NCBI GenBank assembly: GCA_016987375.1
Contig: PJRA01000524.1
Span: forward strand, 1,239,356-1,303,355
DNA from: Brachionus koreanus
Lineage: Eukaryota; Rotifera; Eurotatoria; Ploima; Brachionidae
Direction of reading: 5' to 3'
DNA length: 64,000 nucleotides
Below are positions 1-10,793 of the stretch, one piece after another (position 1 is the first letter of the stretch; every line of letters starts with the position of its first letter). The notes below the pieces were generated by a model that did no database searches, was not told where the DNA came from, and was given only the letters and a program-made list of their open reading frames with translations. A program made the position numbers and the translations under genes.

Positions 1-905
1 AATTTGAGTGATACATTCCTTGTATCAGCTGATAGATTTTGCAGAACGATTTTAAGACCCTTAGAAAAAAAGTTATTTTAATTTTAAATTTTTGTTTTTG
101 TTTTTTGTTTCAAATTTCACAATGCCACAAATCAATGGTTTTACTTTTTTTGAATTTATGTTTTATTTTATTAATAAAAACTCTCATAAATTTCAAGATC
201 TGAAAGACTTACAACATTTTAAAGGATGAGTTTTTTCTAGAGCTCTGGATACAAAATTTTATTTTTAACCTTCCACAAAAACGAAATTTAGAGTTTCAAA
301 GGACGTAGTTTACGAATTTAAAGTTAAAAATTCGAAATTCAGATAGCACTTAAGTTTTGAATTTCTGAAATTTTAGCTGAATTTATTTTATTAATTAAAG
401 AAGCTTCTATTTCTTTATTTTTATAGACAATATAATTGCCAATGGGGCTTAAATTAAAATAAAAGCTAATCAAAATAATAATATATTGACAAAATAATTT
501 CTAGTCTGAAAAATAATAATCGAAATTACATTTAATTGAAAACTTTTGACTTTTGACTGTTTGGTGAAATTTTCAAAGAGTAATATACTTTAGCTGGTTC
601 TAGACGGCCGTGCTATAAAGGGAGAACTTTATTCTGAACAATTAGAATGAACGCATGCTTCATTTCAAGAAAAAAATTTCATAGGACTTTGTTTAAAGCA
701 ACGATCTAATCTTTTAGAAACTATGAAGATAAAAGTTTAAGTTGATTTGAGTAAAAGTTAAATTTTTTTGCCATGAACCCAAAGACACTGCAATTCCCAT
801 TAATGTTTACCTAGCTTTATAAAATAAAAATATTCAATTAATTTTAAGCATAATAACAATTTTAGAATTATTTTTTTTAAATAAAGTTTTAAATAAAATA
901 TTAAA
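1..905. other. intergenic, AT-rich
   Basis: Upstream flank of the GRHPR-like gene. It holds A/T homopolymer runs and no open frame with recognisable similarity. The promoter of the downstream gene must lie here, but I cannot point to a convincing core element. Confidence 0.5.
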
Positions 906-1958
906 ATGTTTGTAATATCAAATTTATCTAAGTTTAATTTAAATAAGAGCGTCTCAAAAAGACTAATATCAACTAGAGCAATGTTTTCATCAAAAAGCGA
1001 CTTTAAAGTATTTGCTACCCAACCAATACCCACTGAAGCCGAATTGATTCTAAAATCGAACAATATTGAGTTGATAATCAACCAAAAAACTCCTCTAGAT
1101 CGTCGAGATCTACTAGAAAAAGTAAAAGGAATAGATGGACTGTTTTGTACATTAAATGAAAAAATAGACAATCAAGTTATTGAAGCTTGTGGCCCAAATC
1201 TCAAAGTAATTGGTACTTGTTCGGTCGGGTATGATCACATTAATCTTGATGAATGCCGCAAGCGAAACATTCAAGTTGGCTACACACCAGGAGTCTTAAC
1301 CGACGCCTCGGCCGAACTTGCTGTCGGCCTCTTATTGAACACGTCACGACGCATTTCCGAAGCGATTGCTGCGGCCAAGAGTGGCGAATGGGCCGATTGG
1401 AAAATAATGTGGATGTGTGGCAGAGGTTTAGCTGGCTCTAATGTTGGAATTTTCGGACTTGGTCGAATTGGTTTGGCAGTAGCTAATCGACTTAAAAATT
1501 TTCAAGTCAATAAAATCATTTATCACAATCGTAAGCCAAGTGAAGAGGCCTCTAAGCATGGCTATGAATACGTTGACTTGGATACTTTATTGGAAAATTC
1601 TGATTTTCTAATTGTTGCTTGCTCTGCTACTAAAGAAACCGAGAAGTTTTTTAATACTGAAAAATTCAAAAAAATGAAACCCTCATCTATTTTTGTTAAT
1701 ATATCTCGTGGGTCAGTCGTAAATCAAGAAGATTTGTGCTCAGCTTTAAAAGACGGACTAATTGCTGCTGCCGGTTTGGATGTTACTACACCTGAGCCTT
1801 TACCACTAGATCATGAATTATTCAAGCTGAAAAATTGCTATATCACTCCGCATATTTGCTCTGCAGAAGTAAATACAAGAGTTAAAATGGCTGTGATCAC
1901 TGCTTCAAATATTGTTAATGCCTTTCATAAAAAACCACTTTTGCATCAAATAGATTGA
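906..1958 (+). CDS. GRHPR: glyoxylate/hydroxypyruvate reductase (GRHPR-like)
   Basis: A single-exon, 350-residue member of the D-2-hydroxyacid dehydrogenase family. By family it reduces glyoxylate to glycolate and hydroxypyruvate to D-glycerate with NAD(P)H. The Rossmann dinucleotide motif GLGRIG is at residues 184-189. The catalytic triad is visible as Arg268 (NISRGSVVN), Glu297 (PEPLP) and His316 (ITPHICSA). Vertebrate GRHPR landmarks are kept: SVGYDH near 106-111, GYTPGVLTD near 125-133, AAAGLDVT near 287-294. About 33 residues precede the domain and are rich in Ser, Lys and Arg with few acids, which would suit a mitochondrial presequence (inference; Met26 is an alternative start). One oddity is Cys318, where this family usually has Gly right after the catalytic His-Ile. 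The gene stands alone on its strand. Confidence 0.93.
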   Translation: MFVISNLSKFNLNKSVSKRLISTRAMFSSKSDFKVFATQPIPTEAELILKSNNIELIINQKTPLDRRDLLEKVKGIDGLFCTLNEKIDNQVIEACGPNLKVIGTCSVGYDHINLDECRKRNIQVGYTPGVLTDASAELAVGLLLNTSRRISEAIAAAKSGEWADWKIMWMCGRGLAGSNVGIFGLGRIGLAVANRLKNFQVNKIIYHNRKPSEEASKHGYEYVDLDTLLENSDFLIVACSATKETEKFFNTEKFKKMKPSSIFVNISRGSVVNQEDLCSALKDGLIAAAGLDVTTPEPLPLDHELFKLKNCYITPHICSAEVNTRVKMAVITASNIVNAFHKKPLLHQID

Positions 1959-2624
1959 TTCATTTTTTATTTTAATTTTTCTTTCTAAAATTATTCTATT
2001 TTATTTAACCAAAAATCCAAAAATAATCCAATTTTTTTCCGTTCATTGACTTTTTTTCATAATTAAAACAATTAAAATAACATATATTTTTAAATTAAAT
2101 CTATAATTCGGATATTTCATTTAAGCAAAAATTCTAAACTGTAAATTGATTTTCTATCTTAGAAAAAAATTCATTTTTAATGGATCTATTTGGTCTTGTG
2201 TTTGGCGTTTATAAGAAAAAGTCTTAGTAGGAATTTTTAATGCTAAATTCTTGGAATTTTTTATGCATTAAGAAGATTTTCGAATTTTATAAATACTCGT
2301 AGACTGATAGACTTAGATACCAAATCAAAGAATATTTGCTTTGATGTTACACATAAGCTTCTTTGGAAAAATTTTTGCGATGAAAAAGAAGAGAGAGTCC
2401 AAAAATGAGGACTCAATATTACCTTTGAAATTAAAATTATTAGTTTACTGCTAAAAAAATTGTCAAATATATTTATTTTTTGTTTATTTTACTTAGTTTT
2501 TTGCTTAAAAACTTATTTGTAACTAATAATGCTAATTTTTATTAGTTTTTTATCAAAATAATTACTTTAATATTTACCACTTTTTTTCAAGTTAAATTTT
2601 AATAAAATAACTAATTTTGTTTTT
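1959..2624. other. 3' flank and intergenic
   Basis: AT-rich sequence after the GRHPR stop codon. I see nothing else that I can support. Confidence 0.4.
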
Positions 2625-2912
2625 TTAACGCTTGTTTTGCTTTATCAATCCTACCAGCCTTCTTTTTGGTTCAATTGCTGTTTTTATGTAACGCTTTGGA
2701 ATAGTTAGGAGATTTTGATTTACCGCTATTGAGATTAGATGATAACAATGGTAATTTTTTAGATAGAACCAGCAGCTACATTTACTTGTTGTCCAATTAT
2801 CCGTGTTAAAATCAATTATTTTTATTTTATCATTATACTCCATTAGTAAATCAAAATTTAGGCCTTTGACTTTTGAATAGTTTTTATTTATATAATCACT
2901 GCTAATTAAGCC
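2625..2912 (-). mobile_element. SWIM zinc-finger remnant, MULE-type transposase
   Basis: On the minus strand an open stretch contains C-x-C-x8-C-x-H (KCSCWFYLKNYHCYH), the SWIM zinc-finger signature, followed by L..IP as in Mutator-like (MULE) transposases. The frame is open from about 2912 to 2625. Immediately upstream, in a different frame (about 2915-3000), another coding-like piece runs YAKMFDSSYLVITLKEKC, so the copy is frameshifted. No DDE catalytic core was found nearby. It is most likely a decayed 3' end of a MULE, though a fragment of a host SWIM protein is possible. Confidence 0.55.
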
Positions 2913-2915
2913 TTA

Positions 2916-3945
2916 GTACCTTGATAAGATATTTTATATTCTTTGCATTTTTCTTTAAGAGTAATCACTAAATACGATGAATCAAACATTTTGGCATATG
3001 ATAAAATATTTCAAACTCAGAATAATAATTTATAATGTAAAAGAATTATTTTTTTCAAACAATAAAAATACTTATCAAAAAATAATAATTTTAAGCAATA
3101 AACTAAGTAGTGCAAAAAAAAATTTTTGCTAACATAAGACAATTTATTTTCTTAGCAAAAAAATAGACAGTAAACTAATAATTTTGTAAAATACAGGTAA
3201 ATAACAGCCAAAAATGAGAAGAGAAAATGGAAAGCTTGAAGACCAGCAAGCGCAAAAAATAAACAAAAGATTAAAAATTAAGTCGCTAATACCTCTAAAA
3301 AACTAGAAAACAAAAAAACAATTTTTCTGGATGTATATTTCTCTTTTTTTTTTGATACCTAATTCTGATACAGATAAATACGAAAAAAAAACCTTAAATA
3401 AAACAAAAAAGATACTTAAAAAAATTATAGTATCTAAAAATTTGCATTAGAAATAAATTAAAGCCCAAAATTTTGATATCTGAAAAACAAAGTCCAAAAG
3501 AAATAGATTAAAAACATATTTTTGTATCATCAAAAATTTAACTAGTGATTTTGATTAAATTTCATTTTTTAAATTTGATCAATGCGCTATTGAATTTTAT
3601 TTTAAATTCTAAAATCAAAAAAATGCATCGAAATTTAATTGCACATTTAAAAATGTGTTGATTAAATTTCAGAAATTTGATCGAGTATTTTAATTTGACG
3701 AATATGAGCTGAAAATTTTTTATAACTTTCATTTCATATTTTTATCTTTCTCGAGCTAATGCTCCTTCATTACAAGAATAAAAATTCTAAATAAAAGTTA
3801 AATAATATAAAATAAAAAGAAAATTATTTTTAATTAAAGATATTTAAAAAAATTGCTAAATTAATATTCAAAAGACACTGATTTCTATTCAGTTTCTATT
3901 CAATTCAGTTTATGTGCAATAATTGAGTTTACTCGTTGAGCTTGA
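2916..3945. other. intergenic, AT-rich
   Basis: Apart from the frameshifted piece of the SWIM remnant at its left edge, I see only A/T-rich sequence with no gene. Confidence 0.4.
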
Positions 3946-4119
3946 GAATTTATGACATAAATTAAGGTAAAATAACGTAATTGCTCGATTTTAACATGTC
4001 GTTAAATCCGGGTATTCAGAATTAACGATAGGATCTTATAACATTAAAGAGATTATTTAGTGACATGTTGTAAAAATCAAGCAATTACGCTATTTTACCT
4101 TAATTTAGGTCTTAAATTC
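3946..4119. mobile_element. foldback / MITE-like inverted repeat
   Basis: The left arm 3946-4000 and the right arm 4062-4119 are near-perfect inverted copies (TAAATTAAGGTAAAATARCG core, then TAATTGCTYGATTTT, then ACATGTC), with a few mismatches and a 2-3 nt indel. They flank a 61-nt unique loop. The arms extend almost the whole length of the element. I found no convincing target-site duplication. Confidence 0.7.
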
Positions 4120-4255
4120 ATTTTTTTTAGTCATATTCCTATAGGGTTTAGGGACAATAACGTTCTAGAGTGTTCGTTCATATACGTAGCACAACGTTCT
4201 TTAAAATTTATTGATTTTTTTTTCAATTAATGAGTAAGTAAAATTCATTTACAGA

Positions 4256-4386
4256 ATCCGTACATTAAAAGTCATCCACTCTCATCTAATGGTCCAGCAT
4301 CCAAGAACAAGACAGCTACCATAGCAAGGCTACTTATCGCCTGGCTCCGTAGTTAGTCTGCTGTAGCTTATTATTATTATTATATT
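4256..4386 (+). mobile_element. LINE 3'-end remnant with (TTA)n tail
   Basis: This stretch is GC-richer than its surroundings and carries AAAAGTCATCCACTCTCATC and AATGGTCCAGC, which match the LINE tail read on the minus strand near 54960-55005. It ends in AGCTTATTATTATTATTATA, like the LINE 3' end at 42150-42165. It is a severely 5'-truncated non-LTR retrotransposon of the same broad type. Confidence 0.6.
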
Positions 4387-7300
4387 TTTTCAAAATTAAA
4401 TTTTTAGAAAAAAAAGTTTATTTCATTAACTATTAGAAAAGAAAAATGTAGTTTTTATTCTAGAAAAGCTAACTTTTCAATTAGATTTATGTGATTGTTG
4501 GCGACCCAAATTCAAAATAATGGCAAGGGTGTAAAAAAATACATCCTTGAAGCTAAAGAGGATTAGGTCTTCAAAAAAAGTTAATTAATTATTTCGAACA
4601 TTTGAGCAGAGATTAACCTATAAACAAATTTTTGTCTATGCATTGGCATGAATTGATGTATAACTAATGACCGGTTTGTTTATATGGATGTTTATCTCTA
4701 TATAAATGAGCACAGTTTTGTAAAGAAAAAATTTCTAAAGCATTTAAAACATATTTTTCATATATTTGTTAAGAAAATGAATATGCAAAAATTGATCGTC
4801 ATCGTCGATGCTTCATTTGTTTGACTTAATTGTTCAAACATGTTTAACTAAGTAATTTAACACGATCTTGCTGGGCTAAAATTTGTTTCTATTTAAAGAA
4901 AATGCCTAGAATTTAGCTGATGGTTTGTTTACTTTTGTTTTTAATTAACTCAAAAAACTAAGCACTAGTGCACATTTTTCTACCAAGATAATTTTATATT
5001 CATTTTAAAAGAACTCTTCTGATTAAAAGTCAAAATAAAAAATTAAATTCTAATGATAATAATAGATGAATTAGCATTTCCTTTTTTTTATTTAAGTATA
5101 TTGACTGCTATGTGGAATAATTTATGTCACTTGAGATTTGAAATCACTAATTTTTATGAACATAAAAAAAATAATTAATAAAATTTTGCAGAAGCTATTT
5201 TATTTGATCCGAATACAGAGCAAATATTTTAAGATTTATTTTTCATATTTTATTAATTTACTCGGAGGATGAGTTTGACATTTTTCTTAAGAGAATTGTC
5301 AAAAGTAGTCATTAGAAATCGAGGAAAATTTTGGTAAAATGCAAAATTTTAATCAAATCCAATTTCCGCCAAATTCATCTCTAGATTAGAAACTAATTCA
5401 ATTAACTAATAAAATTGGGTATGATTCACGAATCAACTTTTTTTTCTTAACACAACTTATTAATTTAATGTTAAATGCAAGTTTAATTTAAAGATAAAGC
5501 ACTTAAGGTCTATGAAAACAAATTAGAAAATATCTCAAAATGTGTTCTCTAAATGCCAAATTCGAAAAACAAGGAATATTCTATTAAGATGAGTAATTGT
5601 TTAGCATTTGTGTATGAGATGCAGTATTTAAGGGTGGATTAATTCTTGCTGATTATTTTTCTACTAAACAAAAACATAATTTAGGTCTAGTCTTTATTTT
5701 TTAACAAATGAATTGAATATTTTAAAATTTCTATTAGTTTTTACAGGGTCCTAAAAAGTCCTATCACAATTTAAGTATTATTTTTTAATAGTGATTTTAA
5801 TAAAAATAATTTTGATAAATTCTATTTTAATAGTTTAAAAGCTAAAGTTTGTTGAAATATTGAAAATCTGAAAATTAATTTCTATTTAATTTGTTAATGA
5901 AGGTGATTTTTCATTTCACTGAGAGATTAAATAGAAGCTTTAAAAAGGAAATTTATTCTGTTCAAGATTTAAAAAAAAACTACAAAATAAGAAACTTTTG
6001 AAAATTTTAGTTTTGTTTTTATTTTAAATAAAAATTTCATAAAAAGACTAAGTTTAAGTATAATTTTTACTAAAGGAAGATTCAAGTGGTAGGTGAGGTG
6101 AGGCCATTTTGTCTCAAAATAGAAAAAAATTTTTTCAAACTTGAATTGAATTGAAATTTTTTTAATTAATCGTTTTGAATCAATTTAATTTAGTTTATTA
6201 AATATTTGTGTATAATTTCAATTTCTTCTTGTAAAAAGCTAATTTTTAGATATTTTTATTTTTTTTTAAATTATTTTTCTATTTAACTAAGAAATATTTT
6301 CATTAATTTTAAACATGTATTTTAAAAGTTTTAAAGAAAGTCAATAAAAGATTCGGTTTAATTTTGTTCCACAATCCAAATTTTTAATTTCTAACAATAA
6401 AGATTTTATTTTAGCGCTAATTTGTATTTCTTTAATTTTCAGATTAGAATTTTTATTAAGTCTTGTATTTTTGAATTTAAGAAATTTCAAAAAAAAAAAT
6501 AGAAAAAAAAAAAAATCATAAAGCTTAAAAGATGAAGTAACGCCTACAAAGAAGTTAATATTAAAATTATTTTTGAAAAAAAAAATATTTTCATCAAATT
6601 TTAATCTCTTTTCAGTAGCCATTCTAGCTTGTTGAAAATTTGATCATTATTTTTTCAGTTTTTTAAGTTTTGGCATTAAAAACTTTTTTCTTATAGAAAA
6701 TTCCATTCTTATTAAAATTGTTGTTAAATTATAGTTAATTTTTGATTATCGAAAATTATAATTAAATTCAATTAATAGCAATGACAAAAATTAAATCGTT
6801 TGGGTTGAAAAAACTAGGTTTATTCTAAAGGTTTTGTCAATTTTGGCGACCAACTGGTCGTCATCAATAATAACACGAATATTAGTTTTAGGTGAATATT
6901 GTTTAAACAAAACTACAAAAAAACATGATCATAATTCATTCTAAAATATCAAATAGTAAAAAAATTTTTATTTTTTCTAGATTTTGACTTTTCTAGTTAC
7001 CCTTTTAAAAAGGATCACAAATTCATCAACTAAAATATCGGATACATGGCTTTAATTTTAAAATCTTAAATTTTATTATTTTATTTATTAAAAATTTAAT
7101 TTAGGGGTTCCCCAGGTTCGTCCAAATGACTTACGCCTTCGTTTGAATTGCTATGTAAAATTGAATACAAATTTATAAATATGTAGAAAAAAAAAATAAA
7201 AATGTTAAAATTCAATTTATGTACAATTTTTTATTTTTCGATTTTTAGAAAAAAAATTAGATTTTTCAAATAAATAAGCTTAGCTTTAACTTATAGATAG

Positions 7301-8013
7301 GTGCTCTTAATTAAACCTCTTCTTTAAGTGTTTCTCAATGTTAGAATGGTCCCAATTAAGAGAAAAGATCAAAAAAGAATTAAATTTTTAAACTTGAAAC
7401 TATATGATAGTCCATTTAATTTTTTTAACCCAATTTTTAAAATTTGAGTGATTTCTTAAATTTAAACGGCTAGACCTATTTTGAATTAGCTTTATAATCA
7501 TTTTTTTTGCGAACAGTGTCAATTAAAAGCGCATTGTTGTTTCAGATAAGTATTTTGAATCAAAAAACACATTGAAAAAATATTGATTAAAAATAAATTT
7601 TCTAGTTGAACATGAGCAAATTAATTTTAATTTTTTTCTTCATCTAGGGTGTGTTATTTGAACAGTTTTGGAAAATTTTAAATCTATCGTGACTATGAAT
7701 ATATGAAATCGGACAAAAAACAAAAGCAAATCTTGTATTAAATCAAAATATTTTCATGTTCTAAATCGTTTATATATAAATATATATATTTATTTTATTA
7801 ATGTTTAAAATTTACATAAATTATATTCTAGAAATATAAAAATGATGCGCATTATTTTCTACATAGCTTCTTGTTTTCGATTATACCCAGCACTTTACAA
7901 ACACTCTTCTAAAAAGCTACATAGAAGAAATAATTTAAAACAGTTTAAATTTTCTAACACAGCCATATTTAATTTAATCAAGTTAATCCTTGTGTTTTTT
8001 TTTAGATTTAAAG
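4387..8013. other. long intergenic region, no gene seen
   Basis: About 3.6 kb of A/T-rich sequence. The open frames inside it (for example 6341-6622 on the minus strand and 7842-8051 on the plus strand) are low-complexity Phe/Lys/Asn/Leu translations without recognisable domains. A TATATATAAATATATATATT run lies near 7771-7792. Part of 7800-8005 may be 5' UTR or a 5' UTR intron of the next gene, since a pyrimidine tract and AG (TTTTTTTTTAG) end at 8005, just before its ATG. Confidence 0.4.
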
Positions 8014-8518
8014 ATGAGAACAAGTCAATTTTTGTGCTGTTTAGGAAATAGCATATTTGTATTAGTATTAGTAAATTCAATGTTAAGCATTGATACTGCC
8101 AATGCTGGTATTTTGGATGATGTTAAAAGCTACGCCAATGATGCTAAGAGCAAAGTTGAAGATTCATTGAATGCTAGAGTTTGTTTAATGAACGAAAATT
8201 GTAATGATAGATTTTTTCGCTTGGACAACTATTGTTGCTCTGCAACATGCTGCAATATGTTTCAATACATTTTCCGAAATGAGTAAGTCAAACAAAATAA
8301 TTAAAATCAAAAGATTTATTTTTTCAAATTTAAGCAATAATTGGGAAAATTTCAAGGATACAATAGATCAACCAAGAGCACTTAATATAATTATTTTTGT
8401 TGTTGCAGTACTTCTCATTAGCTCTCTATTAAGTATTTTAATTTCGCTTATTTGCTGCTTTTTCGGCTGTGCCCGATGCTGTTGTGGATCAAGAAAATAT
8501 TCAATAGTTAGCCACTAG
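8014..8518 (+). CDS. six-cysteine single-pass membrane protein (Shisa-like)
   Basis: Two exons, 8014-8282 and 8335-8518, with a 52-nt GTAAGT..AG intron; joining them keeps frame and gives 150 residues. There is a signal peptide (about 1-31, ending in ANA), then a luminal segment with six cysteines at 57, 63, 74-75 and 79-80 (C-x5-C-x10-CC-x3-CC). A transmembrane helix lies at about 106-132, followed by a Cys-rich juxtamembrane stretch (CCFFGCARCCC) that could be palmitoylated. The layout of signal peptide, six cysteines with two CC pairs, one helix and a short tail is that of the Shisa/WBP1/VOPP1/CYYR1 group, which act as transmembrane adaptors. Placement in that group is inference from the cysteine pattern. 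The cytosolic tail here is very short and has no obvious PPxY motif. The start was chosen as the ATG at 8014 right after the splice-acceptor-like tract. Confidence 0.7.
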
Positions 8519-9217
8519 TTGATTTATGCTTAATTATCTAGGGTTTTAGAGACCGCCTCTTTGATTTTATATAGTTATTATAAATTTTTTTAAAATTGTA
8601 AAATATTTTTTGAATAATCGTGTAATTAAAATTTAGATAATTCATGTCTATAATAGTTACAGATTAATTTGTAATTTTTTTTGTTTAAAATTCTGAAAGA
8701 AAATCTGATTAATTTTTTTTTTTACTGCTTAAAAAAATAAAATCTAGTTCACTGGAAATTGTATTTTTTTTTTCAAATTATTAAAATAATATCTTGTTGA
8801 TGATTAATAAATAAGCGATTTGTTTGTTTAAATAAATCCAGAGAAAAATAAAAATTAATTCTTTGATATTTTAGTTGATATTTTTCAATGTAAAAAAAAA
8901 CAAACAAATTTGCTTTTACATATGTTGAAAAATTCACCAAAAATTTTACATTTCAAACTTGTTTAAGAATGTATTGATAATCAAAAATGAATAATTTTAA
9001 TCTGAAAATATTGTAATGAGAATCTATGATTTAGAAATCATTGCTTTACAGCCTTATAATATGAAATTAATGAAGTTTAAATTTTAAATTAGTTTTTAAA
9101 TTTTATCTCTGGGCATTAAAAGTGTTAAAGATTTTTGATTAATATTTTGATAAATAGCAATTGTCACTGATTTTGATTGTGAATGATTAGCTGTCAGGAG
9201 TTGTTTACACTCAAATA
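8519..9217. other. intergenic, AT-rich
   Basis: 3' flank of the Shisa-like gene. No other feature was recognised. Confidence 0.4.
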
Positions 9218-9515
9218 TGTAAAACACCCCACGTATCACCTTAACATCAGTATCTCAATTGATACACAAAGATAAATAAGGATTAAAATGATTGTCAAGT
9301 GTCTCTGAAGCAGACGCTTCTAGATGCTTATATAGACATTATTTCACATCTTGTCTTTAATATAAACCTATGTCCTTTACACTAATTTATGTGTATAAAT
9401 AACGACTCGATTCTAAAAACAATAAGATATACATAAATTGTTATAGCTCAACAATTGTTTAATAAACTATTTAAAAGTATACTTGTGTCACTATTGGTTA
9501 GACCGCCCCATTACA
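9218..9515 (+). mobile_element. candidate solo LTR
   Basis: A 298-bp block beginning TGTAAAACACCCCACG and ending GACCGCCCCATTACA. Its ends form the inverted pentamer TGTAA..TTACA typical of LTRs (5'-TG..CA-3'), and it is flanked by a 4-bp direct repeat AATA (9214-9217 and 9516-9519). Inside are TATA-like sites (TTATATAGAC near 9329, TGTATAAATAAC near 9391) and an AATAAA near 9461 about 50 nt before the end, matching U3-R-U5 order. No coding region or second LTR was seen, so it looks like a recombination-derived solo LTR. The plus orientation follows from the TATA and AATAAA order. Confidence 0.55.
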
Positions 9516-9678
9516 AATATATAAAAAATGAATATAATTTTTGTAATCATTATGACTATAGATAAGTAAAGACTATGTATTACTTAAATAATGAGATATT
9601 AGTGCTAACAAAGTCACAAAAGCGAAACTAAACCAGCTTTCAAAATAAACTAAAATTTTATTCACACAATATTTTCAA

Positions 9679-10176
9679 ATGGCACGTTTTTTTTCTTATA
9701 AATTTTTTAATAAAAATTTGAATAAAAAAAGCCCAAACAGTAAAATGTTTTATTTATCAAAAAATCAAAAAAAGATAAAATTCAATATGCATAATTATAT
9801 GATACATTTTTGTTATAAAATGATTACTTCAGAATATTTAGAAGCAGAAAGTGAAGAACAAAAAGGAAATTGTCTGACAGATGAAGATATATTAGAGATT
9901 GTTAATTTTGATGTTGAAAAAGATGATTTAGATGACGATAGAGAAGATAAAGAGAACGAAAATTTTGAATAAAATTTTAATTTTAAGCAAGTTTTGGATT
10001 CATTTTCAATCGTTAAAAGCTTTTGTGTAAATTAATGATATTTTAAATTTTATTATATGATTTCAAAATATCAGAATTCAAAGATATTTTGGATGATTTA
10101 AGATTAAAAAACTTGAAAAAATAATCCGGTTCATTTTTTTGGGTACCGGGATATACGAATTAAAAAGAGTCGACTG
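9679..10176 (+). mobile_element. pogo/Tigger-like transposon 3' remnant
   Basis: An open frame at 9679-9972 encodes 97 residues ending in an acidic tail with CLTDEDILEIV, resembling the C-terminal tail of pogo/Tigger (CENP-B-like) transposases. About 170 bp downstream, the minus strand reads TACAGTCGACTCTTTTTAAT then TCGTATATCCCGGTACCC (10141-10178). That is a TA followed by a CAGT-starting terminal repeat, as expected for a Tigger-type right end. No matching left end or DDE core was found, so the copy is 5'-truncated or decayed. Neither piece is compelling alone; their order and spacing support each other. Confidence 0.4.
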
Positions 10177-10540
10177 TATTCAATCATTAGATTGATTTCC
10201 TTTTTATCTTTTCTAAAAGATTGAAATGTCTTTGACCTTTTTTTCCCAAATTTTAGGACTAAAATTTTTTTAAGATTTTAAACGAAAAGTTTAAATGTAT
10301 TTTAATCATTTTTTATCAACTTTGTTTTTTGACTTTTTAATAATATATAAAATAATTAATCAATGAACTAGATCACTATTATGGTGCTTTAAAGATTTTT
10401 CATTAGTTCACCAATTCTCTATTTTACATAATAATTATTAAAAATATATTATTAAATTAAAATTATATTATTAAAAAAATAGAACAAAAATCAATTCTTA
10501 AAAAGCTTATAACTTTTTTTCTGAAGGCTTTTAATTAGTT

Positions 10541-10720
10541 CTGCATGGCAACAAACTGCAATATACTTAGTTGCACAACAAGTCAAAGTCTGCTAATGGT
10601 CTGCAAAATGCAATAAAGCCAAATTTGTCTAATTTTAAATATTGCAAAATTTGCAGAGTTTTACCAGAATGTTGATAATAATGCAACTTTGAATGTTGCA
10701 CCATATTGCATTTGCATAAC
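10541..10720. repeat. TGCAA/TTGCA-rich block
   Basis: About ten TGCA-centred pentamers (TGCAA, TTGCA, TGCAT) occur in about 180 bp, irregularly spaced and on both strands because the core TGCA is palindromic. The composition differs from the flanking A/T runs. Function unknown; it could be part of the repeat that continues to 10793. Confidence 0.45.
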
Positions 10721-10722
10721 TT

Positions 10723-10793
10723 GCTTTTTACTTTTAAAAGAAAAGTTATAAGAATTCTTAGCATTTTGTTCTGTTCTATTGTACTAAATTTCA
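10723..10793 (+). repeat. dispersed repeat, copy 1
   Basis: About 70 bp (TTTTAAAAGAAAAGTTATAA through TTGTACTAAATTTCACA) are nearly identical to 48638-48715 on the same strand, with only a handful of mismatches over the last 60 bp. It is probably the shared end of a transposable element. Confidence 0.6.

Noticed and set aside
316..320. Placeholder entry in the findings list
   Set aside because: It carries no observation at that DNA position; the real item is at 1851-1862.
6341..6622. 93-codon minus-strand frame
   Set aside because: Phe/Lys/Asn homopolymer translation of A/T runs, no domain.
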